In this document: positions 9,123-18,271 of the stretch, one piece after another | How positions within the stretch are numbered: position 1 is the stretch's first letter | Layout of the letters: the number at the start of each line of letters is the position of its first letter | Source: Vibrio bathopelagicus | Lineage (GTDB): Bacteria > Pseudomonadota > Gammaproteobacteria > Enterobacterales > Vibrionaceae | Reading direction: 5' to 3' | DNA: 64,000 nt | Assembly (NCBI RefSeq): GCF_014879975.1 | Contig: NZ_CP062501.1 | Location: 124,001-188,000, forward strand | Made by a program: the position numbers and the translations under genes | Notes under the pieces: generated by a model | What the model saw: only the letters and a program-made list of their open reading frames with translations | Database searches by the model: none | Told to the model about the DNA's origin: nothing

Positions 9123-9140
9123 TGTAAAAAAATTGTTACA
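9123..9140. promoter_or_regulatory. TyrR-type operator box upstream of hppD
   Basis: TGTAAAAAAATTGTTACA matches TGTAAA-N6-TTTACA at 11 of 12 fixed positions. On the minus strand it reads TGTAAC-N6-TTTACA, the same half-sites as the phhA box at 1037. It lies in the 367-bp region between hppD and the HAD gene, which otherwise holds only the terminator at 9288-9311 and no supported gene. Confidence 0.68.
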
Positions 9141-9287
9141 CGAGGATAATTAAGGCAAGAAAGTGAGTGCTATCAAGGGATTGAAAGGTGGTGGTTTGAT
9201 TTACAGCTGAGGAATGGATGTTATTGAATTGTTACAGAGGTGCTTTTGTCAGCTAAGGTGATAAATCGAACATTAGACTGATGACGC

Positions 9288-9311
9288 AAAAAAGCCGCTG
9301 TAGTCAGCGGC
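9288..9311 (-). terminator. intrinsic terminator of the phosphonate/phosphodiester operon
   Basis: A seven-pair GC-rich stem, GCCGCTG/CAGCGGC, with a four-base loop is followed on the minus strand by six T residues. It lies 44 bp after the stop of the HAD phosphatase gene. Confidence 0.88.
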
Positions 9312-9354
9312 TTGATGAGTTTTGAAGTAAAGTTATTCCAATCAGGGCGCCGCT

Positions 9355-10014
9355 TTAATCCCAGTTGAGAATCGACCAGTTCGGTTGATCGGCTAACGCT
9401 TTCAAACGCGGGCATGGATTCACCAGATAGGTAAAATCAGCGTGTTCACACAAAGGTAAGTCGTTGATTGAATCCGTATAAAAGTGAATGTCTGAGTAGT
9501 TGGTTTCTTGATTGTCTAACCACTCTTTTAAACGCGTCACTTTGCCTTCACGGTAGCTTGGCACACCTGATATTTGAGACGTGAAACGGCCTTGGTTTTC
9601 GACCAAGTCGATACCGAGTGCGTTCTCAATGCCAATCTTGCGACCGACCGCTTCTACTAAAAAAGTGACGCTAGCTGAGATGATCAACATATCTATATCA
9701 TCATTCTCAAGCAGCTCAATCAAAGGTTTCGACTGCTTGAACTGTTTAGGCAAAATATACTGTTCAACACACTCTTCTACCAAAGCGGTAACTTGCTCTG
9801 TTAGCATATCAGCCAGTGGCTGCATAGCAAACGTGAGGTAATCTTCCATGTTCAGCTTACCTTCCGAATACAGACCCATTAAGCGCTGATCTTCTTCGAT
9901 AAAGTTGGGCGCTGTGGCAATGCCTTTTTCAACCAAAAACTCATTCCAGAGCATCGCTGCATCGGCATTGATCAGCGTTTCGTCCATATCAAATACATAC
10001 AAAGGTTTGAACAT
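9355..10014 (-). CDS. HAD-family phosphatase (PSPase-like, subclass IB)
   Basis: A 219-residue haloacid-dehalogenase-fold hydrolase. Motif I is DMDETL at residues 9-14 with the nucleophilic aspartate, motif II is the serine in LIISAS, and motif IV is YTDSINDLP near residue 180. Subclass IB members include phosphoserine phosphatase and phosphocholine/phosphoethanolamine phosphatases. It is the last gene of an operon with an ABC importer and an NPP-like phosphodiesterase, 1 bp behind the ATPase. A two-step scheme is plausible in which the phosphodiesterase cleaves the imported compound and this enzyme removes the remaining phosphate. The substrate cannot be read from the sequence. Confidence 0.82.
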   Translation of the reverse strand: MFKPLYVFDMDETLINADAAMLWNEFLVEKGIATAPNFIEEDQRLMGLYSEGKLNMEDYLTFAMQPLADMLTEQVTALVEECVEQYILPKQFKQSKPLIELLENDDIDMLIISASVTFLVEAVGRKIGIENALGIDLVENQGRFTSQISGVPSYREGKVTRLKEWLDNQETNYSDIHFYTDSINDLPLCEHADFTYLVNPCPRLKALADQPNWSILNWD

Positions 10015-10015
10015 C

Positions 10016-11035
10016 TTAGGCTCTCACAGGTTGAATTTCATTAAGGTTAAACAGGAGTTCAAGTTGGCTGCCGTTTGCCAACAGTCGTTCAGAGGAACGG
10101 TTAAGTAGATCGACGGTTAATTCACATTCATCAACGTCCACTTGGTAGCGAATCACGTTACCCAGCAGCTGGTGGTTGCGAATCGTGCCCGTTTTCGGCG
10201 CAGAGATATGTTCGCCATATTGTCTACCTTGCTCTTTAACGTAGATAGATTCAGGTCGAATCGCCACTTTCCACTCGGTTTCAATATTGAACAGCTGCTT
10301 GGCTTTGTTCGCTTGCACCAGATTGTAGTGGCCCATGAACCCAGCCACAAATTCATTGGCAGGTTGAGTGTAGATCTCTTCAGGTGTACCAGCTTGCACA
10401 ATTTCGCCTTTATTCATCAAGAAGATACGGTCAGACATGATCATCGCCTCTTCTTGATCGTGGGTCACAAAGATCGTGGTCAGGTTCATCTCTTTTTGGA
10501 TATCTCGGATCTGTTGGCGTAGATGCTTACGGATCTTCGCATCCAGTGCTGACAGCGGTTCATCAAGCAACAAAATACGCGGCTTCACCACCAAGGCTCT
10601 TGCCAAAGCCACACGCTGACGCTGACCACCTGATAGCTGATGCGGATAGAATTTCTCTTTACCAGTCAAGTCCACCAGCCCAATCACTTTCGCCACTTCG
10701 CGATTAATCTCGTCAGCAGCAAGCTTTTTCATCTTCAGGCCAAACGCAATGTTGCCTTCAACCGTCATGTTCGGGAACAGCGCATAAGATTGAAACACCA
10801 TGCCGATGCCACGCTCTTGCGGCACTTGGTGAGTTATCTCTTCACCATTAACCCAAATCTCGCCACCATCGACCGGATTCAAGCCTGCCAAGCTGCGTAA
10901 CAGAGTTGATTTACCACAGCCACTCGGACCAAGCAGCGTGATGAATTCACCCTTCTCGATGGAGAATTCAATGTCTTCAAACACTGTGTTGTCACCAAAA
11001 CGCTTGGTAAGGTTTTTCGCATTTACATAGCTCAT
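10016..11035 (-). CDS. ABC transporter ATP-binding protein (AEP/Fe3+/spermidine-type importer)
   Basis: A 339-residue ABC ATPase of the importer class with a C-terminal TOBE-like regulatory region. Walker A is GPSGCGKST near residue 39, the signature is LSGGQRQR near 134, Walker B is ILLLDEPLSALD near 156, and the H-loop is VTHDQEEA. I place the start at 11035 (MSYVNAKNL), where TAATG joins it to the preceding permease stop and an AGGAA ribosome binding site is present. A longer reading from 11071 adds 12 residues. It resembles PhnT of 2-aminoethylphosphonate uptake and also AfuC/PotA-type ATPases, so the substrate is inferred from neighbours. Confidence 0.9.
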   Translation of the reverse strand: MSYVNAKNLTKRFGDNTVFEDIEFSIEKGEFITLLGPSGCGKSTLLRSLAGLNPVDGGEIWVNGEEITHQVPQERGIGMVFQSYALFPNMTVEGNIAFGLKMKKLAADEINREVAKVIGLVDLTGKEKFYPHQLSGGQRQRVALARALVVKPRILLLDEPLSALDAKIRKHLRQQIRDIQKEMNLTTIFVTHDQEEAMIMSDRIFLMNKGEIVQAGTPEEIYTQPANEFVAGFMGHYNLVQANKAKQLFNIETEWKVAIRPESIYVKEQGRQYGEHISAPKTGTIRNHQLLGNVIRYQVDVDECELTVDLLNRSSERLLANGSQLELLFNLNEIQPVRA

Positions 11036-11820
11036 TATTTGGTTCCTTGGCTGAAACGACTTGCCAACCAAGTCAGTAAGAAAATAAACAGGAAGTACGT
11101 CATCACAAGAGCTGACGTGAAGTGACCGCTGGTTTGGCGCATGTTGTATAGGTAGATTTGCAGTGTCTCGTAGCGTGTACCAACCAAGATGTTGGCAAAT
11201 ACGAACTCGCCCAATAGGAACGAGAACGACAAGAACAACGACGCCATTAAGCCTTTCTTGAGGTTTGGCAGAATAATCAATAAAAACGCCTTAGTAGTGC
11301 TTGCGCCGAGCAGGTGGGCAGCGTCCATCAAGTCGTGCAGATTGATCGCTTCAAAGCTGTTGGCAATCGCGCGATACATGAACGGCAGCGCGATGGTGAA
11401 GTAAGTACCAATCAGAATCCATGGTGTGCCTATCAGTGAGATTTCGCTGTCTGCATACAACTGAAGCAAGCCAACCGACGACACCACAGGTGGCACAGCA
11501 AACGGCAATAAGATCAGAATATTCATCACCTTGTCGAGTTTCGGGAAATAATAAAACACCACGAAAATCGCAGGCAGAACCAACACCACACTCAATGATA
11601 GCGCCGCCACACAAATGAACAGTGAACGACCGAAGGCTTGCAAGAAGCGAGGATCGGTCAACAGGTTGATGTACCAATCCAGAGTAAAACCATCAGGCAG
11701 GATCGTTGCCCCCCATCGAGAAGAGATCGAGTAGATAAAGGTCGCTAAGATCGGGATCATCATGATGCCGACAATCGAATAGACAACCGTTTTATGAAAG
11801 CGAGTATTTACGGTGTTCAT
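11035..11820 (-). CDS. ABC transporter permease (PhnV/PotC-like)
   Basis: An integral inner-membrane permease with about six hydrophobic segments, starting with VVYSIVGIMMIPILATFIY. The binding-protein-dependent transport signature falls in the segment DAAHLLGASTTKAFLLIILP near residue 180, the EAA loop that docks on the ATPase. I set the start at 11820 (MNTVNTRFHK, 261 aa), where a TAATG junction overlaps the previous permease stop and a GGAAGAG ribosome binding site lies upstream. The alternative start at 11859 would overlap the previous gene by 40 bp. It forms the second half of the channel. Confidence 0.88.
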   Translation of the reverse strand: MNTVNTRFHKTVVYSIVGIMMIPILATFIYSISSRWGATILPDGFTLDWYINLLTDPRFLQAFGRSLFICVAALSLSVVLVLPAIFVVFYYFPKLDKVMNILILLPFAVPPVVSSVGLLQLYADSEISLIGTPWILIGTYFTIALPFMYRAIANSFEAINLHDLMDAAHLLGASTTKAFLLIILPNLKKGLMASLFLSFSFLLGEFVFANILVGTRYETLQIYLYNMRQTSGHFTSALVMTYFLFIFLLTWLASRFSQGTK

Positions 11821-12713
11821 TACTTTCTCTTCCCTGCATAGCTTTTGCTGATCAGCCATTGGTTAATCACGGTGATGAAGGCCAGCATCGCCATCAGAAT
11901 CACAGAAATTGCTGCGGCTAAGTTTGGTTCAAGGAACAAGTCGCCCGATACCAAGCTCGCGATTCGAATCGTAATCACGTTGTAGTTACCCGAAGTCAAC
12001 GCATACACGCTCGCATACGCGCCAATTGCATTAGCAATCAAGATGATGAAGGTGCCGAACAAGGCCGGAGATAACACAGGCAACGCTATTTTGGTCCAGT
12101 ATTGCCAAGTTCTCGCACCAAGCAATGCCGAAGCAGCTTGCCAGTCGTCATTCAATGCATCGAACGCTGGATACAGCAACAGCACCGCTAATGGGATCTG
12201 GAAGTAGATGTAAATCGCCAGCAAGCCCCACTTGCCGTACAAGTCGAAGTCCCCCAGCAATCCGTACTGCTTGAGCAATAAGGTGATCGCGCCGTTGGTA
12301 CCCAAGATGATGATGAAGGCGAACGACAGAGGCACACCAGAGAAGTTGCTGCTCATATTAGTAAACGCAATCACTGCATCGCGGATTTTAGAATCAACAC
12401 GGCGCAATGAAGAGACCAACAGAGTCGCAATCGCTAGGCCAACAATGCTCGACCAAATCGACAACCATAAACTGTTGCCAAAGGCCTGCATCATGAAAGC
12501 AGAATCGAATATTTCAGAATAGTTTTCGAGAGAGAGCTCATCGTCGTAAAAGAAGCTGTTGATCAGCACCCAAACCATAGGTGCAAGTTGGAACAGATAG
12601 AAAAATAGGGCGAAAGGCGCAAGCCACAAAGCAGGCTTGAAGCGTTTGAACCAAGATTTGGTTTGAGGTTTAAGCGCAGAGCCATCGCTCTGCGTGATTA
12701 CAGAACTGCTCAT
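11820..12713 (-). CDS. ABC transporter permease (PhnU/PotB-like)
   Basis: A 297-residue permease with about six transmembrane segments; the first is PALWLAPFALFFYLFQLAPMV near residue 27. The EAA-type loop is ASALLGARTWQYWTKIALP near residue 190. The N-terminus is longer than that of its partner. The start overlaps the phosphodiesterase stop by 4 bp (ATGA), so the whole operon is translationally coupled. Confidence 0.88.
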   Translation of the reverse strand: MSSSVITQSDGSALKPQTKSWFKRFKPALWLAPFALFFYLFQLAPMVWVLINSFFYDDELSLENYSEIFDSAFMMQAFGNSLWLSIWSSIVGLAIATLLVSSLRRVDSKIRDAVIAFTNMSSNFSGVPLSFAFIIILGTNGAITLLLKQYGLLGDFDLYGKWGLLAIYIYFQIPLAVLLLYPAFDALNDDWQAASALLGARTWQYWTKIALPVLSPALFGTFIILIANAIGAYASVYALTSGNYNVITIRIASLVSGDLFLEPNLAAAISVILMAMLAFITVINQWLISKSYAGKRK

Positions 12714-13588
12714 AGGGCCAACAATTCCTGAGTGTAAGATTTATCGTGTTCAAGGTTAAGTAACTGACAGACGCTGCCGCAGATGTCGGTCTGTTTCACT
12801 GAACATTCTTGGTGTGTGAACTTATCGCCAATCACAAAGAAAGGCACTTCTCGCTCTTCAGGCAAAATGCCACCGTGAGACAAGTCATTATTCATGCCGT
12901 GGTCACTGGTGATAATCACCTGATAGCCATCATCTACCCATCTCTCAAGGTAGTTCGACAGGTAGATATCTGCGCCACGTGCACTGTTGCGGTATTGGCG
13001 AGAGTCCAACCCATGCTTGTGTCCCATGTCGTCAATGTTCATTGGGTGAATCAGCAAAAAATCAGGCTGATGAGTCACACGCAAGTGCTCGGCATCCAAG
13101 AACAAGGCTTCATCTGGGTAGTGGTCCCAGTGGTAGAAACAACCGTGTTGGATGTTCATGGTTTCATCGTTAGTAAAACGGTCACGTACCGCATCAAATG
13201 GCGCACGGTTATAGAGCTCACTCACCCAATGATACGCCGCGGCAGCCGTCACCTTGTTCTGCGACTTGGCCAGGCTAAAGATCGACTCGTGATTCGATAA
13301 ACGCACGATTTGGTTGTTAACAATACCGCTCTCAACAGGGCGAACACCGGTTAAGATGCACTCATACAGTGGGCGTGACATGGACGGCAGTTCACACTGC
13401 ATTGGGTAAAGTGTGGCGCGCAGCTTGTTTTTTTGCGCGCTCTGCGAAGTGCTCTGTTTATTATGCAAATCGCCTTGGTTGCTTTGCGAATCATTCTGCT
13501 CTAGAAGACCGTTCAGGTAGCCCATGCAATCACGGGCTACCTGATAGTTCAGTCCATCTAGAACAACAAGGATAACCTTATTGCTCAT
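12710..13588 (-). CDS. nucleotide pyrophosphatase/phosphodiesterase-like enzyme (alkaline phosphatase superfamily)
   Basis: A 292-residue alkaline-phosphatase-superfamily hydrolase without a signal peptide, so probably cytoplasmic. Metal-site motifs are LVVLDGL at residues 6-12, a catalytic-loop segment LPSMSRPLYECILTG near 68-82 (the nucleophile would be a serine in place of the usual threonine), DDMGHKHG near 187, ITSDHGMNNDLSHGG near 226, and PFFVIGD. Relatives include NPP phosphodiesterases and phosphonoacetate hydrolase PhnA. Lying inside an ABC import operon and beside a HAD phosphatase, it probably hydrolyses the imported phosphonate or phosphodiester. The central segment rich in Q, S and N (residues 33-53) is a variable insertion. 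Confidence 0.82.
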   Translation of the reverse strand: MSNKVILVVLDGLNYQVARDCMGYLNGLLEQNDSQSNQGDLHNKQSTSQSAQKNKLRATLYPMQCELPSMSRPLYECILTGVRPVESGIVNNQIVRLSNHESIFSLAKSQNKVTAAAAYHWVSELYNRAPFDAVRDRFTNDETMNIQHGCFYHWDHYPDEALFLDAEHLRVTHQPDFLLIHPMNIDDMGHKHGLDSRQYRNSARGADIYLSNYLERWVDDGYQVIITSDHGMNNDLSHGGILPEEREVPFFVIGDKFTHQECSVKQTDICGSVCQLLNLEHDKSYTQELLAL

Positions 13589-13649
13589 GGTCTATTCTCT
13601 ATTGCTTGTTTCTATAAGCCACCTATTAAAGGTGGCGTGTTAAGCGAGG

Positions 13650-14732
13650 TTATTGCTGATGAATCAATACGCTTTCTTGCCATTGGCGTGGCAGGCGACG
13701 TGCTGATTTTTCCCATGCTGAGAAATCAGTCACTGGGTGAACGTTGCTGTATTGCTCGTTCGAGAGCAGCTTATCTTGTACTGATTGAGGTAGCGTAACG
13801 CTGCTACGGATTGGACGTGCGTAACCTTCTGCTAGGTTGATTTGGCCTTGGTCGCTGAAGATGTATTCACGAGCCAACTTCGCCGCGTTCGGGTTTTTCG
13901 CGTATTTGTTGATGATGGTGGTGTAACCAGAGATCACTGAACCGTCTTGTGGAATACTAACGGTAAAGCGCTCGCGGTCGATCTTGTCGCGGTAGTTCAG
14001 TGCGTTGAAATCCCACATGATTGCCACTTCCACTTCGCCTTTCTCAAGGTTCGCGATACTTGGATCTGTGTAAGACAAACGGCCTTGCTTCGCTAGTTCA
14101 CCAAAGAATTTAATCGCTGGTTTTAGATTCGACTCGTCACCACCGTTAGCAAATGCAGCCGCTAGAATTGCGTTGTTTGCTTGTGCTGCTACGCCTACAT
14201 CACCGACTGTTACTTTGTAGTCGCCTTCTAGTAAGTCACTCCAAGATTTTGGTGCGTCTTTAACAAGGTTGTTGTTTGAGATGAACGAGATAGTGCCTGT
14301 GTAAGCCAGAGCCCAGTGACCATCTTTGTCTTTCGCCCAGTCCGGAATATCATTCCAAGTGCTTGGTTTATATGGCTGTGTCACGTCTTTTTTCACTGCG
14401 ACACGTGCAAATGCGAAACCAACATCACCGATATCTGCAGTTGCGTTTCTTTTCTCTGCTTCAAATTTCGAGATCTCTTGTGCCGAGCTCATGTCAGTAT
14501 CCTGATGCTTCAAACCATAGTTTGCTTTCAGATCAGTCCATGTGCCTTTCCAGTTTGCCCAACTGTCTGGCATGCCCACACTGTAAACCGCCCCCTCTTT
14601 TTGAGCGGCTTCAATCAGTGACTCAAGATCAGCATCCTTCGCCATCGCTGGCATTGAAAGTGTTGCCGTTATTAACGTTGCGCCAATCAGTTTGGCTGGC
14701 GATACAGTTGAACGGCTAAGCAAAGTTTTCAT
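13650..14732 (-). CDS. ABC transporter periplasmic substrate-binding protein (2-aminoethylphosphonate/Fe3+ type)
   Basis: A 360-residue type II periplasmic binding protein. Residues 1-31 form a signal peptide ending in MPAMA-K. The body resembles extracellular solute-binding family 1 and PhnS/AfuA proteins, with the segments DIGDVGFAFA near 95 and EVAIMWDFNALNYRDK near 225 in the hinge and ligand region. Its gene is the first of the operon, and the rest follows after a 61-bp gap. Being first and separated, it can be expressed at a higher level than the membrane parts. The ligand is unproven; AEP, another phosphonate or an organophosphodiester fits the neighbours better than iron. Confidence 0.86.
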   Translation of the reverse strand: MKTLLSRSTVSPAKLIGATLITATLSMPAMAKDADLESLIEAAQKEGAVYSVGMPDSWANWKGTWTDLKANYGLKHQDTDMSSAQEISKFEAEKRNATADIGDVGFAFARVAVKKDVTQPYKPSTWNDIPDWAKDKDGHWALAYTGTISFISNNNLVKDAPKSWSDLLEGDYKVTVGDVGVAAQANNAILAAAFANGGDESNLKPAIKFFGELAKQGRLSYTDPSIANLEKGEVEVAIMWDFNALNYRDKIDRERFTVSIPQDGSVISGYTTIINKYAKNPNAAKLAREYIFSDQGQINLAEGYARPIRSSVTLPQSVQDKLLSNEQYSNVHPVTDFSAWEKSARRLPRQWQESVLIHQQ

Positions 14733-14745
14733 TGTCTCTATCCCT

Positions 14746-14759
14746 CTGGACTAGGTCAG
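14746..14759. promoter_or_regulatory. candidate GntR/UTRA operator, copy 1
   Basis: CTGGACTAGGTCAG has the palindromic frame CTG-N2-CTAG-N2-CAG. It lies 13 bp upstream of the binding-protein start. A near-identical copy (one mismatch over 16 bp, TGGACTARRTCAGTAA form) lies at 14928-14941. GntR-family regulators commonly bind such short palindromes near their own gene and the target operon. This is inferred from repetition and position. Confidence 0.6.
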
Positions 14760-14927
14760 TAAGTTCGTTTTGTATGCTATCGCCAGAATATGACGCTTTC
14801 GCGCAACTTATTTGACAGTTCAGATGCATTTCCGTGGCAGTTATATTTCACCTATATGACAGCAAGCCTTTGTTTACTGTCACATTCCTGTTAACTCCGT
14901 GGTTTACCTTATTAAGCACACGAACTT

Positions 14928-14941
14928 ATGGACTAGATCAG
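14928..14941. promoter_or_regulatory. candidate GntR/UTRA operator, copy 2
   Basis: ATGGACTAGATCAG repeats the motif at 14746 and sits immediately before the ATG at 14944. Together the copies flank the divergent promoter region, as expected for a regulator controlling both itself and the transport operon. Confidence 0.58.
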
Positions 14942-14943
14942 TA

Positions 14944-15672
14944 ATGAGAACATTGGCTACAAGGCAATCAGGGACACAGCTAGGCAGAATTAAGGCGAGC
15001 ATTAGAGAACAGCTTCAATCTGGCATCTTTACCGAGGGGCAAAAGTTGCCATCCGAAAGAGAGCTCAGCGAGCTGTTTTCAACCACACGAATCACGCTCA
15101 AAGATGCGTTGGTATCATTAGAAACCGAAGGTTTGATATATAGAGAAGAGCGTCGAGGTTGGTATGTGTCACCCGAACGTATTCGTTATAACCCATTGTC
15201 ACGTTCTCACTTTCATCAAATGATCCGCGAACAACATCGCATAGCAGAAACCAGACTGCTCAGCACCCGCACAGAGATGGCCGCAGGCGATTACGCCAAA
15301 GCACTGGAGATCGAACAAATAACCCCGATACACGTGATTGAGCGATTACGCTTTATTGATGGCAGAGCGGTACTGTTCGTTGAAAACGTCTTGAAAGCGC
15401 CCCTGTTTGAAAAGGTGTTGTCAGAAAACCTCACCATGTCGCTGACGGGAATCTACCGTGAAAAATACGGCTACGAGACCAAACGTTCGCGTTTTGATGT
15501 GATTCCCACCTCCGCCCCTGCGCATGTCGCCAAGGCGCTGAACTTGGCAGAAGGCCAGCCCGTTTTGAAAATTTGCCGAGTGAACTACAAACAAGATGGC
15601 GAGTTGATGGATTGCGAACTGGAATACTGGCGACCAGATTCTGTGGTTATTCATATTGATAGTATTGGCTAG
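14944..15672 (+). CDS. GntR-family transcriptional regulator with UTRA domain
   Basis: A winged-helix GntR regulator with a C-terminal UTRA ligand-binding domain. The HTH covers about residues 10-70 (QLGRIKASIREQLQSG, KLPSERELSELFSTTRITLK) and UTRA spans about 80-240. It resembles PhnR, which controls 2-aminoethylphosphonate uptake genes in enterobacteria. I prefer the ATG at 14944 (242 aa), the usual length. A GTG at 14899 would add 15 residues and place the candidate operator inside the gene, and neither start has a good ribosome binding site. It is divergent from the transport operon and very likely its regulator. Confidence 0.87.
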   Translation: MRTLATRQSGTQLGRIKASIREQLQSGIFTEGQKLPSERELSELFSTTRITLKDALVSLETEGLIYREERRGWYVSPERIRYNPLSRSHFHQMIREQHRIAETRLLSTRTEMAAGDYAKALEIEQITPIHVIERLRFIDGRAVLFVENVLKAPLFEKVLSENLTMSLTGIYREKYGYETKRSRFDVIPTSAPAHVAKALNLAEGQPVLKICRVNYKQDGELMDCELEYWRPDSVVIHIDSIG

Positions 15673-15713
15673 TACATAAGAGGCTATTTAGAAAATAGAA
15701 AGTCAGCACATAC

Positions 15714-15745
15714 AAAAACTCCGACTGATTCAGTCGGAGTTTTGT
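15714..15745. terminator. bidirectional terminator between gntR-type gene and hybrid kinase
   Basis: A long stem, AAAACTCCGACTGA against TTCAGTCGGAGTTTT, followed by T-rich sequence on both strands. It ends both convergent genes. Confidence 0.88.
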
Positions 15746-15774
15746 TTTAACAATTACGTTTGATGAGGCACTAG

Positions 15775-18189
15775 CTAAACAATCTTTTGCTCATCTTCTT
15801 CTTTGGCCGAGTCGGTTTCTTTAGATAAAAAACTCTCAACTATCTCTCTCAGCTTTCCTTGATTAACCGGCTTTGGTAAAAACTCATCCATACCCACATC
15901 AAAACACAAATGCTTGTCTCTCTGCACAACGTTGGCCGTTAGCGCGACAATAGGAATATGTTTTGAAGAGCCCTCTTCTAACGCTCTAATCTGTTTAGTG
16001 GCTTCGAAACCGTCGAGAACAGGCATCTGGCAATCCATAAAGATCATCACATAGTCATTGGCCTTAAACTTCTCAACGCCAATTTCTCCGTTGTCGGCGA
16101 TATCAACCTCAAGACCAAGCTTCTTAAGCATCATCTTAGCTACTTGTTGATTCACTCTTGAATCTTCAACCACCAACACTTTGCCGCTAAAAGAGGCGGT
16201 GACTACCGCAGGTTTTGGTTCTTCTTTTAAAGCAGTTTTCTCAGGTTCTGCTGGTTTAGCAACAGCTGCAGGTTTGGTTACTGGTGCAGGCTCATTGTCT
16301 TTGAACGCAACCTCGCCTCGATTTGAGTAGGTGAAGGTCGAAGTATCCGCCGCTCTCGCTAACACCTCACTGATGGTCCATTTAAGCTGATTATCTTGAT
16401 ATGGACGAGCAATGTAGGCGACAAAGCCAACTTGCTTGGCTCGGATTTCATCCTGCTTTCTTGGGTCTGCAGAAATCATCACCAACTTAGGGCAATCTTT
16501 CTCAAAGCGTTCAATCAAGCTTCTAGCTAATTGGAAACCATCGATCGATGGCATCACTTTGTCTATCAGCACTAAATCATAAGGCGTCGATTGAGCAATG
16601 GAGTCAGCCACCAACTCTAATGCTCTAGCGCCGGTCTCACAACATTCCGATGTCACTCCAAAGGACTGCAGTTGCGTCGAAGTAATCCGCATGTTGAGTT
16701 GGCTATCATCAACCAACAGCACTGAGATCTTGTTGAAGTCGATACGGCTCTCTTCCACTTCCAAGCACGGATCAAAGTCAGCGGTGAAATAGAATGAACT
16801 CCCCTGCCCTTGCACACTGGTGAGCTCAAGCTTGCTGCCCATTAGGGTAACGATTTTATCGCATATCGTTAAACCAAGCCCTGTACCGCCATAGATACGA
16901 GTTGTGCTGCCGTCGGCTTGTTGGAACTTATCAAACACCGATTGTTGTTTGTCTTCCGCAATGCCGATGCCGCTATCTTTCACCTCGAATCTGACTCTCA
17001 GCTTTTGCTCAGGCTCGGTGATTTCTTCCAAGCGAAGTGAAAGGGTGACATGGCCATGCTCAGTGAACTTGATGGCGTTGCCCACTAGGTTATTCAGAAC
17101 CTGTCTTAACTGGGTGCCATCACCGATGACCATGGTTGGAATCTTAGGATCAATGGCCAGTTGGAACCTGAGCCCTTTTTGTTCGGCTTTCACTCTGAAG
17201 GTCGACTCAACATCGGCTGCAATGCCCATCATTTTCATTGGTTCTTGCTGAAGCTCAAGCCTGCCCGCTTCAATCTTCGAGTAATCGAGAATGTCATTGA
17301 TCAGATCAAGCAGCGTAAGCGAAGAGGTATTTAGCATGTCGACATACTCTTTTTGCTCTTTCGGCATGTCCATTTCAGAAAGTAGAGACGATAACCCGAT
17401 GATGCCATTCATTGGAGTCCGGATCTCGTGACTCATGTTGGCAAGGAATTCACTCTTGTTGCGGTTGGCAACCTCTGCGGTGTCTTTGGCTTTTTCCAAT
17501 TCTTGGTATTGTTGGCGAATACGTTCAATAGACTGGTTATAGCTCGACTCTAGCGTCGAAATCTCATCTTGATAGGTGCATTCAGTTGGCGTGAGAAAAC
17601 GTGGCTTGTTGTCTTCCACTTGTTGCTGGTTAATTTGAGAAGACATAATCATCAAACGTTTAACGACTAAACGATAGACGATAGTTAGACACACCAGAGA
17701 GAGTAAAAATATTTTCACGGCTTCGAAGGCGAGTAACAGTAGCACTCGTTCTTCAAAGTCATTGAGGATCATGCTCAAGTCTGATTGCACTGTAAGTGTC
17801 GCCAATTGGAAATCTGTGCTGCCCATCTGGTGCACCATTTCCCAAGACTGAGAATAAGACTGGCCTTCGGTTTTTTGACCTAACTCTAGAATTTTTTCAT
17901 CGGGGCTTTCAATGAGAAGGTAACTGACCGAGGGAAGGCGGGAGATACCTTCGGCTTGCACAAACAATTGCTCTCTATCTTCAACCCACAAACTGGCCGT
18001 TAAACCAGAAAGGTAGCCAGCCTTGACCTGTTCGATCTGAGAACTGATAAAAGAAACTCGACTTTGGTACTCTACATACAACCCGAGACCTGTCACTATA
18101 ACTGTGAATAAGGTACTGATCGCTATTATCGTCCCAATCAACTGTCGGGAGAGTCCAATGTAGCGTTTTCCTTTTGTCACCATACACAA
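15775..18189 (-). CDS. hybrid sensor histidine kinase with two receiver domains
   Basis: An 804-residue membrane kinase. A transmembrane helix lies at about residues 17-39, followed by a periplasmic segment to about 148, a second helix at about 150-173 and a cytoplasmic linker. The phosphorylation site is His254 in [12 protein letters not shown], followed by an HATPase domain with DSGIGI and GGTGLGL boxes. Receiver 1 has LIDKVMP and receiver 2 has FMDCQMP, each with the aspartate. An alanine/proline-rich linker separates the receivers. No Hpt domain is present, so a separate Hpt protein is needed. The codon at 18189 is a TTG, and the ATG at 18183 is equally possible. The neighbour is a divergent solute-binding protein, which may be its sensory partner. 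Confidence 0.92.
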   Translation of the reverse strand: MCMVTKGKRYIGLSRQLIGTIIAISTLFTVIVTGLGLYVEYQSRVSFISSQIEQVKAGYLSGLTASLWVEDREQLFVQAEGISRLPSVSYLLIESPDEKILELGQKTEGQSYSQSWEMVHQMGSTDFQLATLTVQSDLSMILNDFEERVLLLLAFEAVKIFLLSLVCLTIVYRLVVKRLMIMSSQINQQQVEDNKPRFLTPTECTYQDEISTLESSYNQSIERIRQQYQELEKAKDTAEVANRNKSEFLANMSHEIRTPMNGIIGLSSLLSEMDMPKEQKEYVDMLNTSSLTLLDLINDILDYSKIEAGRLELQQEPMKMMGIAADVESTFRVKAEQKGLRFQLAIDPKIPTMVIGDGTQLRQVLNNLVGNAIKFTEHGHVTLSLRLEEITEPEQKLRVRFEVKDSGIGIAEDKQQSVFDKFQQADGSTTRIYGGTGLGLTICDKIVTLMGSKLELTSVQGQGSSFYFTADFDPCLEVEESRIDFNKISVLLVDDSQLNMRITSTQLQSFGVTSECCETGARALELVADSIAQSTPYDLVLIDKVMPSIDGFQLARSLIERFEKDCPKLVMISADPRKQDEIRAKQVGFVAYIARPYQDNQLKWTISEVLARAADTSTFTYSNRGEVAFKDNEPAPVTKPAAVAKPAEPEKTALKEEPKPAVVTASFSGKVLVVEDSRVNQQVAKMMLKKLGLEVDIADNGEIGVEKFKANDYVMIFMDCQMPVLDGFEATKQIRALEEGSSKHIPIVALTANVVQRDKHLCFDVGMDEFLPKPVNQGKLREIVESFLSKETDSAKEEDEQKIV

Positions 18190-18271
18190 ATTACCATTAT
18201 TGTTATCCTAGCAAACTACCATTACTCAACTAGTATAATAGTAGTCATTCATCAAATAACTAGGGAAGGTT

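Noticed and set aside
10430..10450. ATGATCAT inside the ABC ATPase gene as an RctB site
   Set aside because: It is a single copy within coding sequence, without the AGC/ACG prefix or the TTCCGG neighbour.
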